This document shows, piece by piece, positions 35,998-46,473 of a stretch of DNA of 64,000 bases. Below the pieces are notes generated by a model. The model did no database searches, was not told where the DNA came from, and was given only the letters and a program-made list of their open reading frames with translations. A program made the position numbers and the translations under genes. Origin of the DNA: Miscanthus floridulus (taxonomy: Eukaryota; Streptophyta; Magnoliopsida; Poales; Poaceae); NCBI RefSeq assembly GCF_019320115.1, contig NC_089583.1:79625928-79689927 (forward strand), given 5' to 3'. The first letter of the stretch is position 1; each line of letters opens with the position of its first letter.

Positions 35998-38384
35998 TGA
36001 AGGGTCGAGATGGCGACTAGAGGGGGGGTGAATAGTCTTTTCTAAAACTTGATCGCGTCGGCTAACCGATACAAATGCGGAATTAAAACTATCGGTCTAG
36101 CCAAGACTATACCCCACTAAATATGTTCACTAGCACCTTGCAAAGATAACAAATATGCAACAAAGGTGCCGGGCTAGTTCGAGCTCTCCTAAACAAATCT
36201 AGGAGCAAGGTTACACAAACCTAGGCCACTAGTACTTTAAGCGACAAGGGAGCTCCTACACATGCTAGTAAGCAAAAGCACAAAGCTAACGATGCTCACT
36301 AGCAATGCTCAATAACAAGGCAACCAATGCCTAATTAGAGAGCGCAAATACTTAGCTACACAAACTAAGCAATGTGACTAACAAGGTTACTAAAACCAAA
36401 TTAGCCACGCAAGGGAGCTACTTCTATGCTTCACAAGCAAGAAGGTAATTAGCAAGCTACACAAGCTATCTAATTACAAGAGCAACTACACAAGCTTAAT
36501 ATGTATAAAAGTAATTGCAAGCTTGTGTAACGGGGATGCAAACCAATGGGAAGAATAAGGTTGACACGATGATTTTTCTCCCGAGGTTCACGTGTTTGCC
36601 AACACGCTAATCCCCGTTGTGTCGACCGCTCACTTGGTGGTTCGGCGGCTAATTAGCATCACCCGCTAAGCCCGCACGTCGGGCGCCGCAAGAACCTACC
36701 CCGGAAGTGAGGATAGCTCAATGACACGCTTTACTAGAGTTGCTCTTCGCGGCTCCACGGGGCGAGCACAATGCCCCTCACAAGCACTTCTCCGGAGCGC
36801 CGCACAAGCTTCTTGCGGGCTTCCACGGAGACCACCACCAAGCCGTCTAGGAGGTGGCAACCTCCAAGAGTAACAAGCACCACCGGCTTGCAACTCGATC
36901 ACCTAGTGCCACTCGATGCAACCTCACGATGCAATCGCACTAGAATCGCTTACTCACACAATCGAATGATCACTATCAAGTATGTGTGTGATGGAGGGCT
37001 CCCAAGCACTCACAAGCATGGACACTAAGTCCCTTGAGGTGCTCCACACCAGCCATGGCCGAAGGCCACTTCTATTTATAGCCCCAAGGGCTAAACTAGC
37101 CGTTACCCCTTCACTGGGCAACGGTTGGGCCGACCGGACGCTCCGGTCGTGTTGACCGGACGCTGGACCTCAGCGTCTGGTCGCCCACAGACGACCACGT
37201 GTCCTGGTTCCAACAGTCACTTGACCTGACCGGACGCTCCAGCTTCTACTGACCGGACGCTGAACCCCCAGCGTCCGGTCGTTTCCAGTAAGCTCCTGAG
37301 CATGACCGGACGCGTCCGGTCGAACGCGATCGGACGCAGCCAGCGTCCGGTCACTCTCCAGCTACTGCTACACTCTACGTCAGCGCGACCGGACGCAGCC
37401 TGCCAGCGTCCGGTGCATTCATATCCAGCGTCCGGTCAGTTGACCGACGCCAGCAACTTCTCCATTTTCTTCACCCTTGCTCAAGTGTGCTAACCACAAG
37501 AATTTGCATCCGGCACAATAGAAAATAGACATTCCATTTTCCCGAAAGCGCCGAATCCCGCCGAGCAAGCTCGGCGGGAGGGAGAGAGGGACCCAAACCC
37601 ATCTCAACCCTGCAAACACCACCGCCTTTGTAAATGTGCCAACACCACTAAGTGTACACCACCATGTGTAAGTGTGTTAGCATTTTCACAATCATTTCCC
37701 AAAGGATGTTAGCCACTCAACTTGCCACGCCACTCGATCCTAGCGACAATGCAAAGTTAGATCACTCGAGTGGCACTAGATGACCGATATGCAAACAAGT
37801 TTACCCCTCTTGATAGTACGGCCATCTATCCTAAACCCGGTCATAAACTTCTCTACACACCTATGATCGGTGAAATGAAATGCCCTAGGTTATACCTTTG
37901 CCTTGCGCATTCCATTTCATCTCCTCCAATGTCGATGCAACACATGCACCAACACGATCAACAATGATATGATCCACTTCATATCATCACATGATCATAT
38001 TGGTTCATCGATCTTGACTCTACTTGCTCTTCACCGTTGCCATCGTCCATCGGCGCCAAGTCTTGCTCAAGCTTCACCGCCACGCGGTCCATCACTCCAA
38101 AGCCTTCGACTTGCCCTTCACGCTTGCAACCAGTCCATCAAGCCAAGTCTTGTCTTGATCTTCTCCACCTTGATCACATGACTCAATGTCATGTCTCATG
38201 TGCATTTAAGCTCCTTCATCATCACATGTGTGAGCTTTGCAACATCTCCAAGCCATTTTCACCTTCATGGCATATGTTGCTCACACACATGTACCTGTGG
38301 ACTAATCACCTGTGTATCTCACATAAACACAATTAGTCCACCTAAGTTGTCACTCAATTACCAAAACCAAACAAGGACCTTTCA
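35998..38384 (+). mobile_element. 2.39-kb solo LTR inserted in the Copia 3' LTR
   Basis: Begins TGAAGGGTCGAGATGG and ends AAGGACCTTTCA, flanked by CCATC on both sides (35993-35997, 38385-38389). The AGAGGGGGGGTGAATAG motif near the start and the many GACCGGACGC/GCGTCCGGTC units (about 37130-37445) relate it to the solo LTR at 41278-43213, which lies in the opposite orientation. No internal genes were found. Confidence 0.8.
37130..37445. repeat. Cluster of GACCGGACGC / GCGTCCGGTC units
   Basis: About a dozen decamers in both orientations, irregularly spaced, inside the solo LTR. Being inverted, neighbours can pair as short hairpins. Confidence 0.75.
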
Positions 38385-39587
38385 CCATCGAATGAAGATT
38401 ACCTTAGGTTGGACCATAGTGCCCTCGGGTTAAGTGGTTCGACTCAAAAATATTTAAGGACAAAATTGGGATTGTGTAATAGCCCTGTTAAATAGGACGA
38501 GGGAGCTCTCATCTCCCCTACCTCTTTCATTTTGCTTCATCCTTGTCTAGGTTTTCCCTTCCCCTTAGGTTTTCTTGTGAGAGACGTCCACAAATTGAAG
38601 AATTTGTGTAAGAACCAAAGATTGCAGCGGTAATAGAGGCCCTAACCTCCTCGTGTCTTCCGGGACTCGATTTGTGAGTTGTTCTTGTGAATCACATTTG
38701 TGTTCTTCACGTTCTTCCTTTCCCCCTTCCCTAGTGTGGTTCAATTCCTCATTTTGAGACCATTTTGATTTGTTCCTTTTACACTGAGATGAACTAGGAC
38801 GTGAGTTGAGCCTTTCTACCGAGGGATTTCATCGAATTCCTCACGAGTTCATAAATCGGGGCAAATCAAGTTCTAGGGTTGGAAAACTGATGTTTTTCTT
38901 GTTTATCCAATTTCTCGTTGTTTGGCTTCAAATTGGACGATGATCTTCTAGAGGTAGCACACCTATTGCCTTGTGACCATGTGGTTAAAATCTGGTGGCA
39001 ATTGGTTTTGATTTGACTGCAAATCAAACGGATTTTGGTTGGAGGCAATCTTCGGGTGATCTATTCTGTGCTGTTTCATGACTCCCAGATAGTCCGCCAC
39101 TCAGGTTTTAGCCTCATCCAAAACCTATTTTTCAACTTCATTTTTCACTGATTTGAACCGCGGACAGTCTACCCCTTGGTCCTGGATTGTCCGGTGTTCA
39201 TTTTTTGCCAGCGTATAGAATCTGTTCCTTCGGTTCAGTTTTCTGATTTTTGAACCACGGACAGTTTGGGGAACTGTAGCGGACTGTCCGGGGTACTGTA
39301 GTGGACTGTCCGAGGTGCTGTAGCAGACAGTCCGTCGTTCCCTGTTTTGTGTTGTTCGGTCCGTTTCTCGCCCGTCCGTGCTCCGATTCGAGTTCCGTAT
39401 TTTGCGTTGGATTTCTAGCAATCTAGGGAACTTCTCTAGGTTCTCTTGACACCCAATGGTTGTGTTTTTATTGCTTTTGGTTGTGTGCCTTTTGGGGTCA
39501 ATTTTGCGACAGTGGTCGAAAGTTTCGAAAGAAATTTAAGGCTCCCATTCACCCCCCCCCCCTCTGGTCGCCGTTTTCTGTCCTTCA
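38385..39587 (+). repeat. 3' LTR of Copia, piece 3
   Basis: Matches 22933-24124 of the 5' LTR to its end CTGTCCTTCA, followed by the GAATG target duplication. Confidence 0.88.
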
Positions 39588-39592
39588 GAATG

Positions 39593-39967
39593 GACGCAAC
39601 ATTATCTTAAAAAAAGAGCAAATGCACTATCAGCTACCATTTGCGTTTGTGGTTGTGGTGTGTGAGGAGAGAAGTGTAGGTAGTGGATGGCTTGGGACGA
39701 AGAGATGGATTACCAGACTGAAGCTTGGCCACGATAGATACACAGGCAGAGGCATGGAGATCATCGAAGCTTGGTCGCACGACAGCCATGGAAGACCGCC
39801 ACCCTAAATCTAGATGAGGAGAATGGCTAGGCTTGACCGTAGGCCATGGATGGCGATCTCCCCAGATCCAGATAGGAGAATGACAAGACTTAGTTGCGGG
39901 CCATGGATGGCCCGACTACTCAGGATGTGTAGCTCCAGGCTTTGGCTGTGAGCTAGACCTGCATCCT
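39593..39967. other. Sequence between Copia and Pack-MULE, no gene seen
   Basis: Continuous with 22303 before the Copia insertion. Two near-identical GGCCATGGATGGC units occur near 39843 and 39899. No coding signal. Confidence 0.4.
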
Positions 39968-39976
39968 AAGGCCAGA

Positions 39977-40243
39977 GGGATTTTTAACTTTTTGTCATCC
40001 TTATGGATGACACTCCTCCGTTTGCCAGTTTTGTGTGCGCTCCTATACAATTGCCATCGCAAACAGTGAACCTCCTATATTTTTATCATTTTTACTGACA
40101 TGGCACGTCAGGTGGGCACTCCAGCATGGCAGCGAGCTTGGGAAGGCCTACCGAGCATGCAAAATGACCTATTTACCCCTATTGCTTCTCTCCCTCCACT
40201 CGCTGACGTGTGGGCCCCATATGCCAGCTTTGTCTTCAACCTC
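39977..40243 (+). repeat. Left TIR of Pack-MULE
   Basis: Pairs with 41150-41277 and 43214-43356 on the other strand, including GACGTGTGGGCCCCA, GCATGCAAAATGACC and GCAAACAGTGAACC-like segments. Confidence 0.85.
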
Positions 40244-40384
40244 CAGCCATCGGGATCACTTGATCACACTAGCAGAGCACGCACGGACATCGGAGTACGT
40301 ACTAGTACCAGTAATAGAGAGAGAGAGGAGAACAAGAGAGAAAAGCTCAGCTCACACCAAGCCAAAAGAAAAAAGGCATCCAAG

Positions 40385-41150
40385 ATGTGGAGCCCAAGGG
40401 GAGGAGGAGGCGTCCACATCGGCTTCTACCATGGCACCAGCGCCGGCTAGGACCACGTGGACCTGATCTCGGACATCCCCGACAACATGATGTAGGACTA
40501 CCTGGCACGCATCCCGCATGCCTCCCACTGCGTGATGCTCTAGGTGTGCCAGGGCTAGCGAAGCGCCGCTGCCCCCGCCTTCACCTTATCACGTGTAGGC
40601 GGGTGCCCACGAGGACCTCGTCTACCTCATGTAGTTCGGGAACTCGTCCGCCGCCACCGCCGGGCCTACCAACACGTCGGCCTACGGCCTTGCGGTGTAC
40701 AACGTGTCCATCGGCGAGTGGTGCTGGGAGCACGGCGCCCTGCCCGTGGTGCCCATGTTCGCACAAATCGTGGCGGTGGGGACACGCCTCGCCTTGCTTG
40801 ATGGCTAGGACCTGTGAATGTCCTAGATGCCGTGACGGGACGATGGCGCCGAGGCACGCCGATGCGGTTGGCACGGTCCTTCTTCGCATGCGCCGAGGTG
40901 GGCAGGAAGATCTATGTCGTGGGGGCCACGACAAGCACAAGAATGCGCTCAAGACGGCAGAGGCCTATGACCCCTGCGCCGAGATGTGGGACCCGCTACC
41001 CGACATGTCAGAGGAGCGCGACGAGTGCGACAGCATGACCACCATGGTGGGCGACTAGTTCCTGGCCGTCAGCGGGTACTGCATGACACAGTAGGGTGGG
41101 TTCGAGCGCGACGCCGAGTGGTTTGACCCGATGGCCCATGCGTGGCTGGA
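40385..41150 (+). pseudogene. F-box/kelch-repeat protein gene copy captured by MULE
   Basis: The frame reads DHVDLISDIPDNMM, DYLARIPHASHCVML and VCQG (F-box), then kelch-type blocks: VLDAVTGRWRRGTPMRLARSFFACAEVG, KIYVVG, HDKHKNALKTAEAYDP, DPLPDMSEERDECD, FLAVSGY and FERDAEWFDP. This is the plant KFB type (F-box plus kelch repeats), whose members deliver phenylpropanoid enzymes and other targets to SCF ubiquitin ligases. Stops occur at 40448-40450 and at many later points, with shifts near 40590 and 40920. A leader-like purine-rich stretch (40310-40384) looks like captured 5' UTR. No function is expected as protein. Confidence 0.85.
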
Positions 41151-41277
41151 AGTTGAAGACAAAGCTAACGTGCGGGGCCCACACGTCAGCGAGTGGAGGG
41201 AGAGAAGCAACAAGGGTAAATAGGTCATTTTGCATGCTCTGTAGGCTTTCCCATGCTCGCTGCCACGCTAGCATGCC

Positions 41278-43213
41278 TGAAAGCTCTAGTTTGGTTTTGG
41301 TGAATTGATGAAACCCTAAGTGCTAACCTAGTTTATCAAAGTGATTATGAGATAGGTAGTACTACTCCAAGTAGTGAAGCAAATGAAGATCATGACATGA
41401 TAATGGTGATGCCATGGTGATGATCAAGTGCTTGGACTTGGAAAAGAAGAGAAAGAAAATAAAAAAGCTCATGGCAAAGGTGAAATTAAAAAGAGCTTTT
41501 TGGTTTAGTGATCAATACACTTAGAGAGTGTGATCACATTTAGGATCGATAGTCATACTATTAAGAGGGGTGAAACTCATATCGAAATGCGGTTATCAAA
41601 GTGCCACTAGATGCTCTAACTCATTGCATATGCATTTTGAATCTAGTGGAGTGCTAACACCCTTGAAAATGTTTGTGAAAATATGCTAACACACATGCAC
41701 AAAGGTGATACACATTGTGTTTAGCACTTGGGAGCAAGGGTTCGAAACTTCACCGGTGGAGTGTCACCGGCGCCCTGTACAGAAAAGACAGGGTTTCACA
41801 GAGTGCACCGGACACTGGTCACATGGTGACTGGACTCTAGGGAGCAGCATCCGATCAATTATAAACGAAGATGATACTCTTGGCCTATGACCGGACATAG
41901 GCGACTGGACTCTGACTGAACACTATTCAGCGTCCAGTCATGCTGATATGGCAGCACAACAGAGAAGAGGGAGAGTGATCGGACACTGGGAGCGTTCGGT
42001 CAGGCATGACCGGATGCGTCCGGTCGTGACTGGTACCTTACTAGAAGTGACCTGAACGCTGGGCACTGTGCATCCGGTCCTACACTGTAGTGCGTTCGAT
42101 CATTACTTAAATGTATTGATGACCGTTGAGATCAGGCGATCAACATTTGAAGCAGGGGCCACGTGGCCTGCATCGCGCCATCGGACGCTGGGGGTCCTGC
42201 GTCCGATCGATCTGACCGATGCATCCGATCATCTCACCTTTTCAGAAAACAGAGAGCCAACGGCTCTATTCATGGGGCTCTCTATTTAAGCCCTATGGCT
42301 GGCTCAAGCTCACTCTCTTGGCCATTTGCATTGGCATAGCAACCTTGTGAGCTTAGCCAAAGCCATTCCACTCATCTCCATCATTGATTCATCATCTTTG
42401 TGAGATTGGGAGAGAATCCAAGTGCATTGGTTGAGTGATTGCATCTAGATGCACTTGGTGTTCGTGTTTTGCTGCCGGAGTCGCTTGTTGCTCTTGGTGG
42501 TTGCCACCACCTAGATGGCTTGGTGCAGCGGAGGAGGATTGGCACGAGTTGGTGATTGTTCGTGGACATCTCCCGGTGATTGTGAGGGGACTTGTACCTT
42601 TCCCAGCGGAGCGCCAAAAGGTAACCCTAGTGGATTGCTCATGTCATTGAGTTACCTCACTTGTGGGTAGGTTCTTGCGGTGTCCAATTGTGTAGACGAG
42701 GTTCGTGCAACACCTCTTAGCCACCGAACCATCAAGTGTTGGTCGACACAATGGGGGCGTAGCGTGTTGGTAAGCATGTGAACCTCGGGAGAAAATTAGT
42801 TGTCTCTTGCCCTTTGGTATTCTCCCGGTGATTGAGTTAGTATTCATCTTGTGATTGGTTCACTCCTCTACGCGGTGGTATAATCACCTTACTTACTCAT
42901 TTACATACCCGCAAACTAGTTATAGTAAGCTCTTTAGTGTAGCTAGAATTGAGAGCTTGCTTTGTAGCTTAAGTTCATTTAGTGGAGCTCTTTAGTGTAA
43001 CAAGTGTGAGAGCTCTTAGTGAGTAGTGACTTAGTAAATTGTGTGTCTAGTGACATAGTAATTAGAATTGTTGGATAGGTGGCTTGCAACCCTTGTAGAG
43101 CTAGAGCAAGTTTGCTTTTCGCTATTTGTCATACTAATCAAATTGCTCTAGTTGGTTTGTAGTTTTTTTTAAATAGGCTATTCACCCCCCTCTAGCCATA
43201 TTAGGACCTTTCA
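41278..43213 (-). mobile_element. 1.94-kb solo LTR inside the Pack-MULE right TIR
   Basis: On the minus strand it begins TGAAAGGTCCTAATATGG and ends GAGCTTTCA. It interrupts the right TIR of the Pack-MULE, with ATGCC and GTGCC at its borders (41273-41277, 43214-43218). It contains CATGACCGGATGCGTCCGG-type units and AGAGGGGGGTGAATAG near its start, as does the solo LTR at 35998-38384. No gag or pol. Confidence 0.8.
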
Positions 43214-43365
43214 GTGCCCACCCGACGTGTCATGTCAGCAAAAATGGCAAAAACGTAGGAGGTTCACTATTTACGATGGCAATTGTGTAGGGGCGCGCAC
43301 AAAACTAGCAAACGAAGGAGTGCCATTCGTAAGGATGGCAAAAAGTTAAAAATTCCATGGCCAGA

Positions 43366-43823
43366 AGGAGGCAAGCCATCAATCTTGGCTGTCAGTGAAG
43401 GTAAGTGGACGTAGAGTGCAACCTAAGGGTGAGGAGGTGCATGTTGGTGAGAAAGAGTTGGCCGACAGCTATGGTGCTAGGAAAGATCACTCAATAGAAG
43501 GCGGTAGCTTGACCCACGCCTAACACAAAGATAGAAGCAGATAGTTGTGTAACAATGTGGAAGAGAGATGTGCCCGTCCCCTCAATTATGAGGGACGAGT
43601 TGGACTTGAATAAAGGGAGAATATTCCTCTATATGGATGATCACATCCTCCTTATCTTCAAACCAAATACTTCGATAAGAAGGACCATCCCATAGACTCA
43701 TACCATCAAAATTGCATCTAGCAACCAAACACTATCTTACATCTCATCAATTGCACATGAACATCTCCAATAGATCGAGCAGTTGAGTTTGAGATTGGCG
43801 AAGTCATATCATCTATCATTAAG
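43366..43823. other. Intergenic, no gene seen
   Basis: Right flank of the Pack-MULE. Mixed composition, no open frame with recognisable content. Confidence 0.4.
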
Positions 43824-45530
43824 AAAGGAACATAAGTCCATTTTGACCATCGAACTATCAGAGTTTCATTTTGGCCATGGAACTGCAAACCAAAAATCTT
43901 CAACCATCCAACTATCTAAACCGTTCACATTTGGTCAAAGAGCTATTTTGATAGGTGGATTCACTGATGTGGATGACAGTGGTAGTGGAGCGCACATATT
44001 AGCCTATTTATTTCCTATCTCGGCTCTTCACCTTACTATGTTCTCTCTGTTGCCCCTTCACATCACTATGGGGGAATACACCACCATCGGTGGGGGGCGC
44101 AGAGAATGGCAGTTGCTCGGGTGTGCGGCCGTCCCCAGAGGCAATGCTTGTGCGTGCAGTGTATGTCTATGTCGCGGGCCTGGCACACGACTAGCATCCA
44201 CCGTAGCCTCCCTCTCCTAATTCATCATCGACGGGCACCTCCTCCCTACCCCGCCCCCACATCTGTAGGCGGTGGTACTGATTCTACCACAGATGAGCTA
44301 ATATGGAAGGAATGGTGGGCTCTGTGTGGCACCGCTGCTGGCATCCTCCACAGATGCAACCGTCTCAATTGTTGTCACTGAGGTACTCAACAATGTCTAC
44401 GAGCCACGGCATGGCAAGCCCGCAGTTATTGCCAAGGAATCTATGCTCCTCCTTGAGCTGAAAAGATATCCGGGTAGGTTCCTAGCTGTGCCCACGGCAT
44501 GGGAGCCAAGAGTGGCGGCACGAGGCCATGGACGACGTCAAACACCTTGATCCCCGTGATGGGGGCACAGCACAGTCGATGTGTAGCCCGATCGCGACAA
44601 GCACATCCCGCGATGCGTCGATCAGGCGCATCGCAGCCTCCTGCGTTGTTAGGGCCATCTTAACCTCCTTTAGGAGAGGGGCCTAGCACACGGGTGAGTG
44701 AGGGGCTTGTCCACACCGACTATTGCTTTGTGTTCTCTTGGAGGTGGCTTTGTGCACTACTCGTTGTACCTGGTAGCACCCACCAAGGACCATCTAGACC
44801 AAAAGTTAGCTACCACTAGAGACAACGACGATGACATTGTTGTCCGCCTCAAGGAGGAAGCAATGGTCACAAAGGAGGAGGCCCTCTGGGCATCGGCATA
44901 AAGGCGTTGCTGCTCATCGTCATTTGTCGTTGCCATAATGTTAAGTAGCGACCCTCATGGTTTTGAGCATGTCAAGAAAGTGGGAGGACGTGATAGCACA
45001 GTGTGGAGGAGGGGCAACAGAAAGAAGAGAGAGATGAACAGAAGAGAGGATATGACATATGGGCCCGCTACCATGTTTTTTTAGAGAACGCACTTAGGCG
45101 TATTTCATTAAGAGAAGTTAGAAAAGGGTACAACGACTTTGCCCGACGGCGAGTGGCCAGTAGAACAAGACGTTAACGCACCCGAAAAACAAAAAAGAGC
45201 AGTGCTGCAGCAAGGACCTATTACATAACACGATTGTGCGACACAAGCGAACTTCTGCTCTCACCGTTGCCGGGCAACGCCAGCGTCTTGAAGCCAGCAG
45301 CAACCCAGGCGCTGTTCATGGGCAATCTGCTCCAGCAACAAGAATGCCTGAACATGAACGCCAACAAAGACCCGTCTGTTATCGCCCACGTCTGCCGAAA
45401 CTACCAAAAAAAATCTTAAATGGCCAAATGTGAATAATTTTGATAGTTGCATGGTCTAAGATTTTTGTTTTTAAGTTCTGTTGTTAAAACTAAACTCTAG
45501 TGATAGTTCCATGGTAAAAAAGGCTTCTCC
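43824..45530. mobile_element. DNA transposon with ~110-bp inverted ends, cargo unknown
   Basis: The segment 43824-43940 (CCATGGAACTGC, AAAAATCTTCAACCATCCAACTATC, TTCACATTTGG) reappears inverted at 45416-45530. Between them lies GC-richer sequence with short frames that I cannot identify. A truncated LINE tail interrupts it near the right end. A host-gene cargo is possible but not shown, and target duplication is unclear. Confidence 0.6.
45076..45415 (-). mobile_element. Truncated LINE 3' end with poly(A)
   Basis: The minus strand ends TCTTAATGAAATACGCCTAAG...GTTCTCTAAAAAAA. This is the usual 3' tail of grass LINEs (the TTAATGAAATACGC motif, then poly(A)). CTACCA occurs at both borders and may be the target duplication. 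No coding region survives. Confidence 0.5.
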
Positions 45531-45596
45531 CTTAAGAAAATAATTCACCAAAAATAGGAGTGTTCTCCCTAAATCAGGGACTTAAATCCGAATGTA

Positions 45597-45849
45597 CTCC
45601 CTCTGTCCCAAAAAGAATACAATTCTATATTTGAAATGAGTCAAATTTTCTCAAATCTGATCAAGTTTATAGAAAATAGTATCAATATTAGTGCCTCATA
45701 TATTTTCTATGAAAATATATTTTATAATGATCTAATGATATTTATTTGGTATTACAAATGCCAGTAATTTTTTGTATAGAATTGAATGAGCTTGAAATTA
45801 TTTGATTTCTCGGGAAGTGAAAATTATATTCTCTTTAAGACGGAGTTAG
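45597..45849. mobile_element. Stowaway-type MITE
   Basis: Starts CTCCCTCTGTCCCAAAAAG and ends CTTTAAGACGGAGTTAG, flanked by TA. Inner parts AATACAATTC/GAATTG and TTATAGAAAATA pair loosely. Typical grass Tc1/mariner MITE. Confidence 0.75.
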
Positions 45850-45880
45850 TACATGTTTTACGACGACAAACCTAGCTATT

Positions 45881-46127
45881 CCCTCCATCTCCAAATACAA
45901 TTTCTAGAATTAATCCGTGGCAGTCAAACTTACTAACTTTATAGAAAAAAGTAATAACATCTATGTCATAAAATAAGGACCTTATGAAAATATATTCTAT
46001 TATAAATCTAATGATACTAATTTGATACAACAAGTGTTAACTTTTTTTCAAGAAATCCGATCAAAATTTAAAAAGTTTGATTTAAGACAATTCTAAAAAT
46101 CTATTTATTTAGGGACAGAGAGAGTAC
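45881..46127. mobile_element. Stowaway-type MITE, second copy
   Basis: Starts TTCCCTCCATCTCCAAATAC and ends ATTTAGGGACAGAGAGAG, flanked by TA. It lies about 30 bp from the previous Stowaway and is of a related type. Confidence 0.7.
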
Positions 46128-46473
46128 ACATTCGGTAGGATGACTAGCATGGCTAACAATTTTTTTTTTTTTTGAGTGGAGGCATGGCTAACAATGTAGG
46201 ACAATGTACCGATGATTGAAAGCGAGGCGAGTGTGTCGGCTGAGGAACAGGGCGTAGGTCCAGCCGTTCGCGCTCTCTTCGCCCCGTGGGCAGCATTTAC
46301 CCCTTGCTCGTGCGCTCCTCAGGGCCTGGGCCAAGCTAGGCGGCCCCTGCACGCCCGTGCACCTTTTCGATGTGCTCATGTTGTGCCTCCGATCCAAAGT
46401 ACACAATCTAAAGGTCACAAATTGTTTAGAGCTGACACGCGCCAGGACGGTCTCTCTGTAGGCCTATCCGTCC

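Larger units (their letters stand above)
22309..39587 (+). mobile_element. Ty1/Copia LTR retrotransposon with nested insertions
   Basis: The pentamer GAATG flanks the element at 22304-22308 and 39588-39592. The 5' LTR is 22309-24124 (ends CCTTCA) and is followed by a primer-binding site like TGGTATCGAAGCC. The 3' LTR is in three pieces: 31444-31743, 35801-35997 and 38385-39587. Gag and pol run in the order gag, protease, integrase, reverse transcriptase, RNase H, which defines Copia. The long gag with coiled coil, the second zinc knuckle and the 1.5-kb purine-rich stretch before the 3' LTR suggest the Maximus/SIRE (Opie/Ji) lineage. Many stops and frameshifts show it is old and dead. Confidence 0.92.
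39977..43356 (+). mobile_element. Pack-MULE carrying an F-box/kelch gene copy
   Basis: Inverted ends begin GGGATTTTTAACTTTTTG and end CAAAAAGTTAAAAATTCC. They extend about 265 bp on the left (39977-40243) and match 41150-41277 plus 43214-43356 on the right, the right arm being split by a solo LTR. Flanking nonamers AAGGCCAGA (39968-39976) and ATGGCCAGA (43357-43365) agree at 8 of 9 positions, the size expected for Mutator. There is no transposase; the cargo is a host gene copy. This is the definition of a Pack-MULE. Confidence 0.85.

Noticed and set aside
40387..41058. 223-aa continuous frame overlapping the KFB copy
   Set aside because: It is open mainly because of GC bias and a frame change. 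The kelch signature lies in other frames broken by stops, so no working protein is called.
43974..45070. Possible captured gene in the 1.7-kb inverted-repeat element
   Set aside because: Short frames such as VSIVVTEVLNNVYEPRHG did not match a family I can name, so cargo identity is left open.
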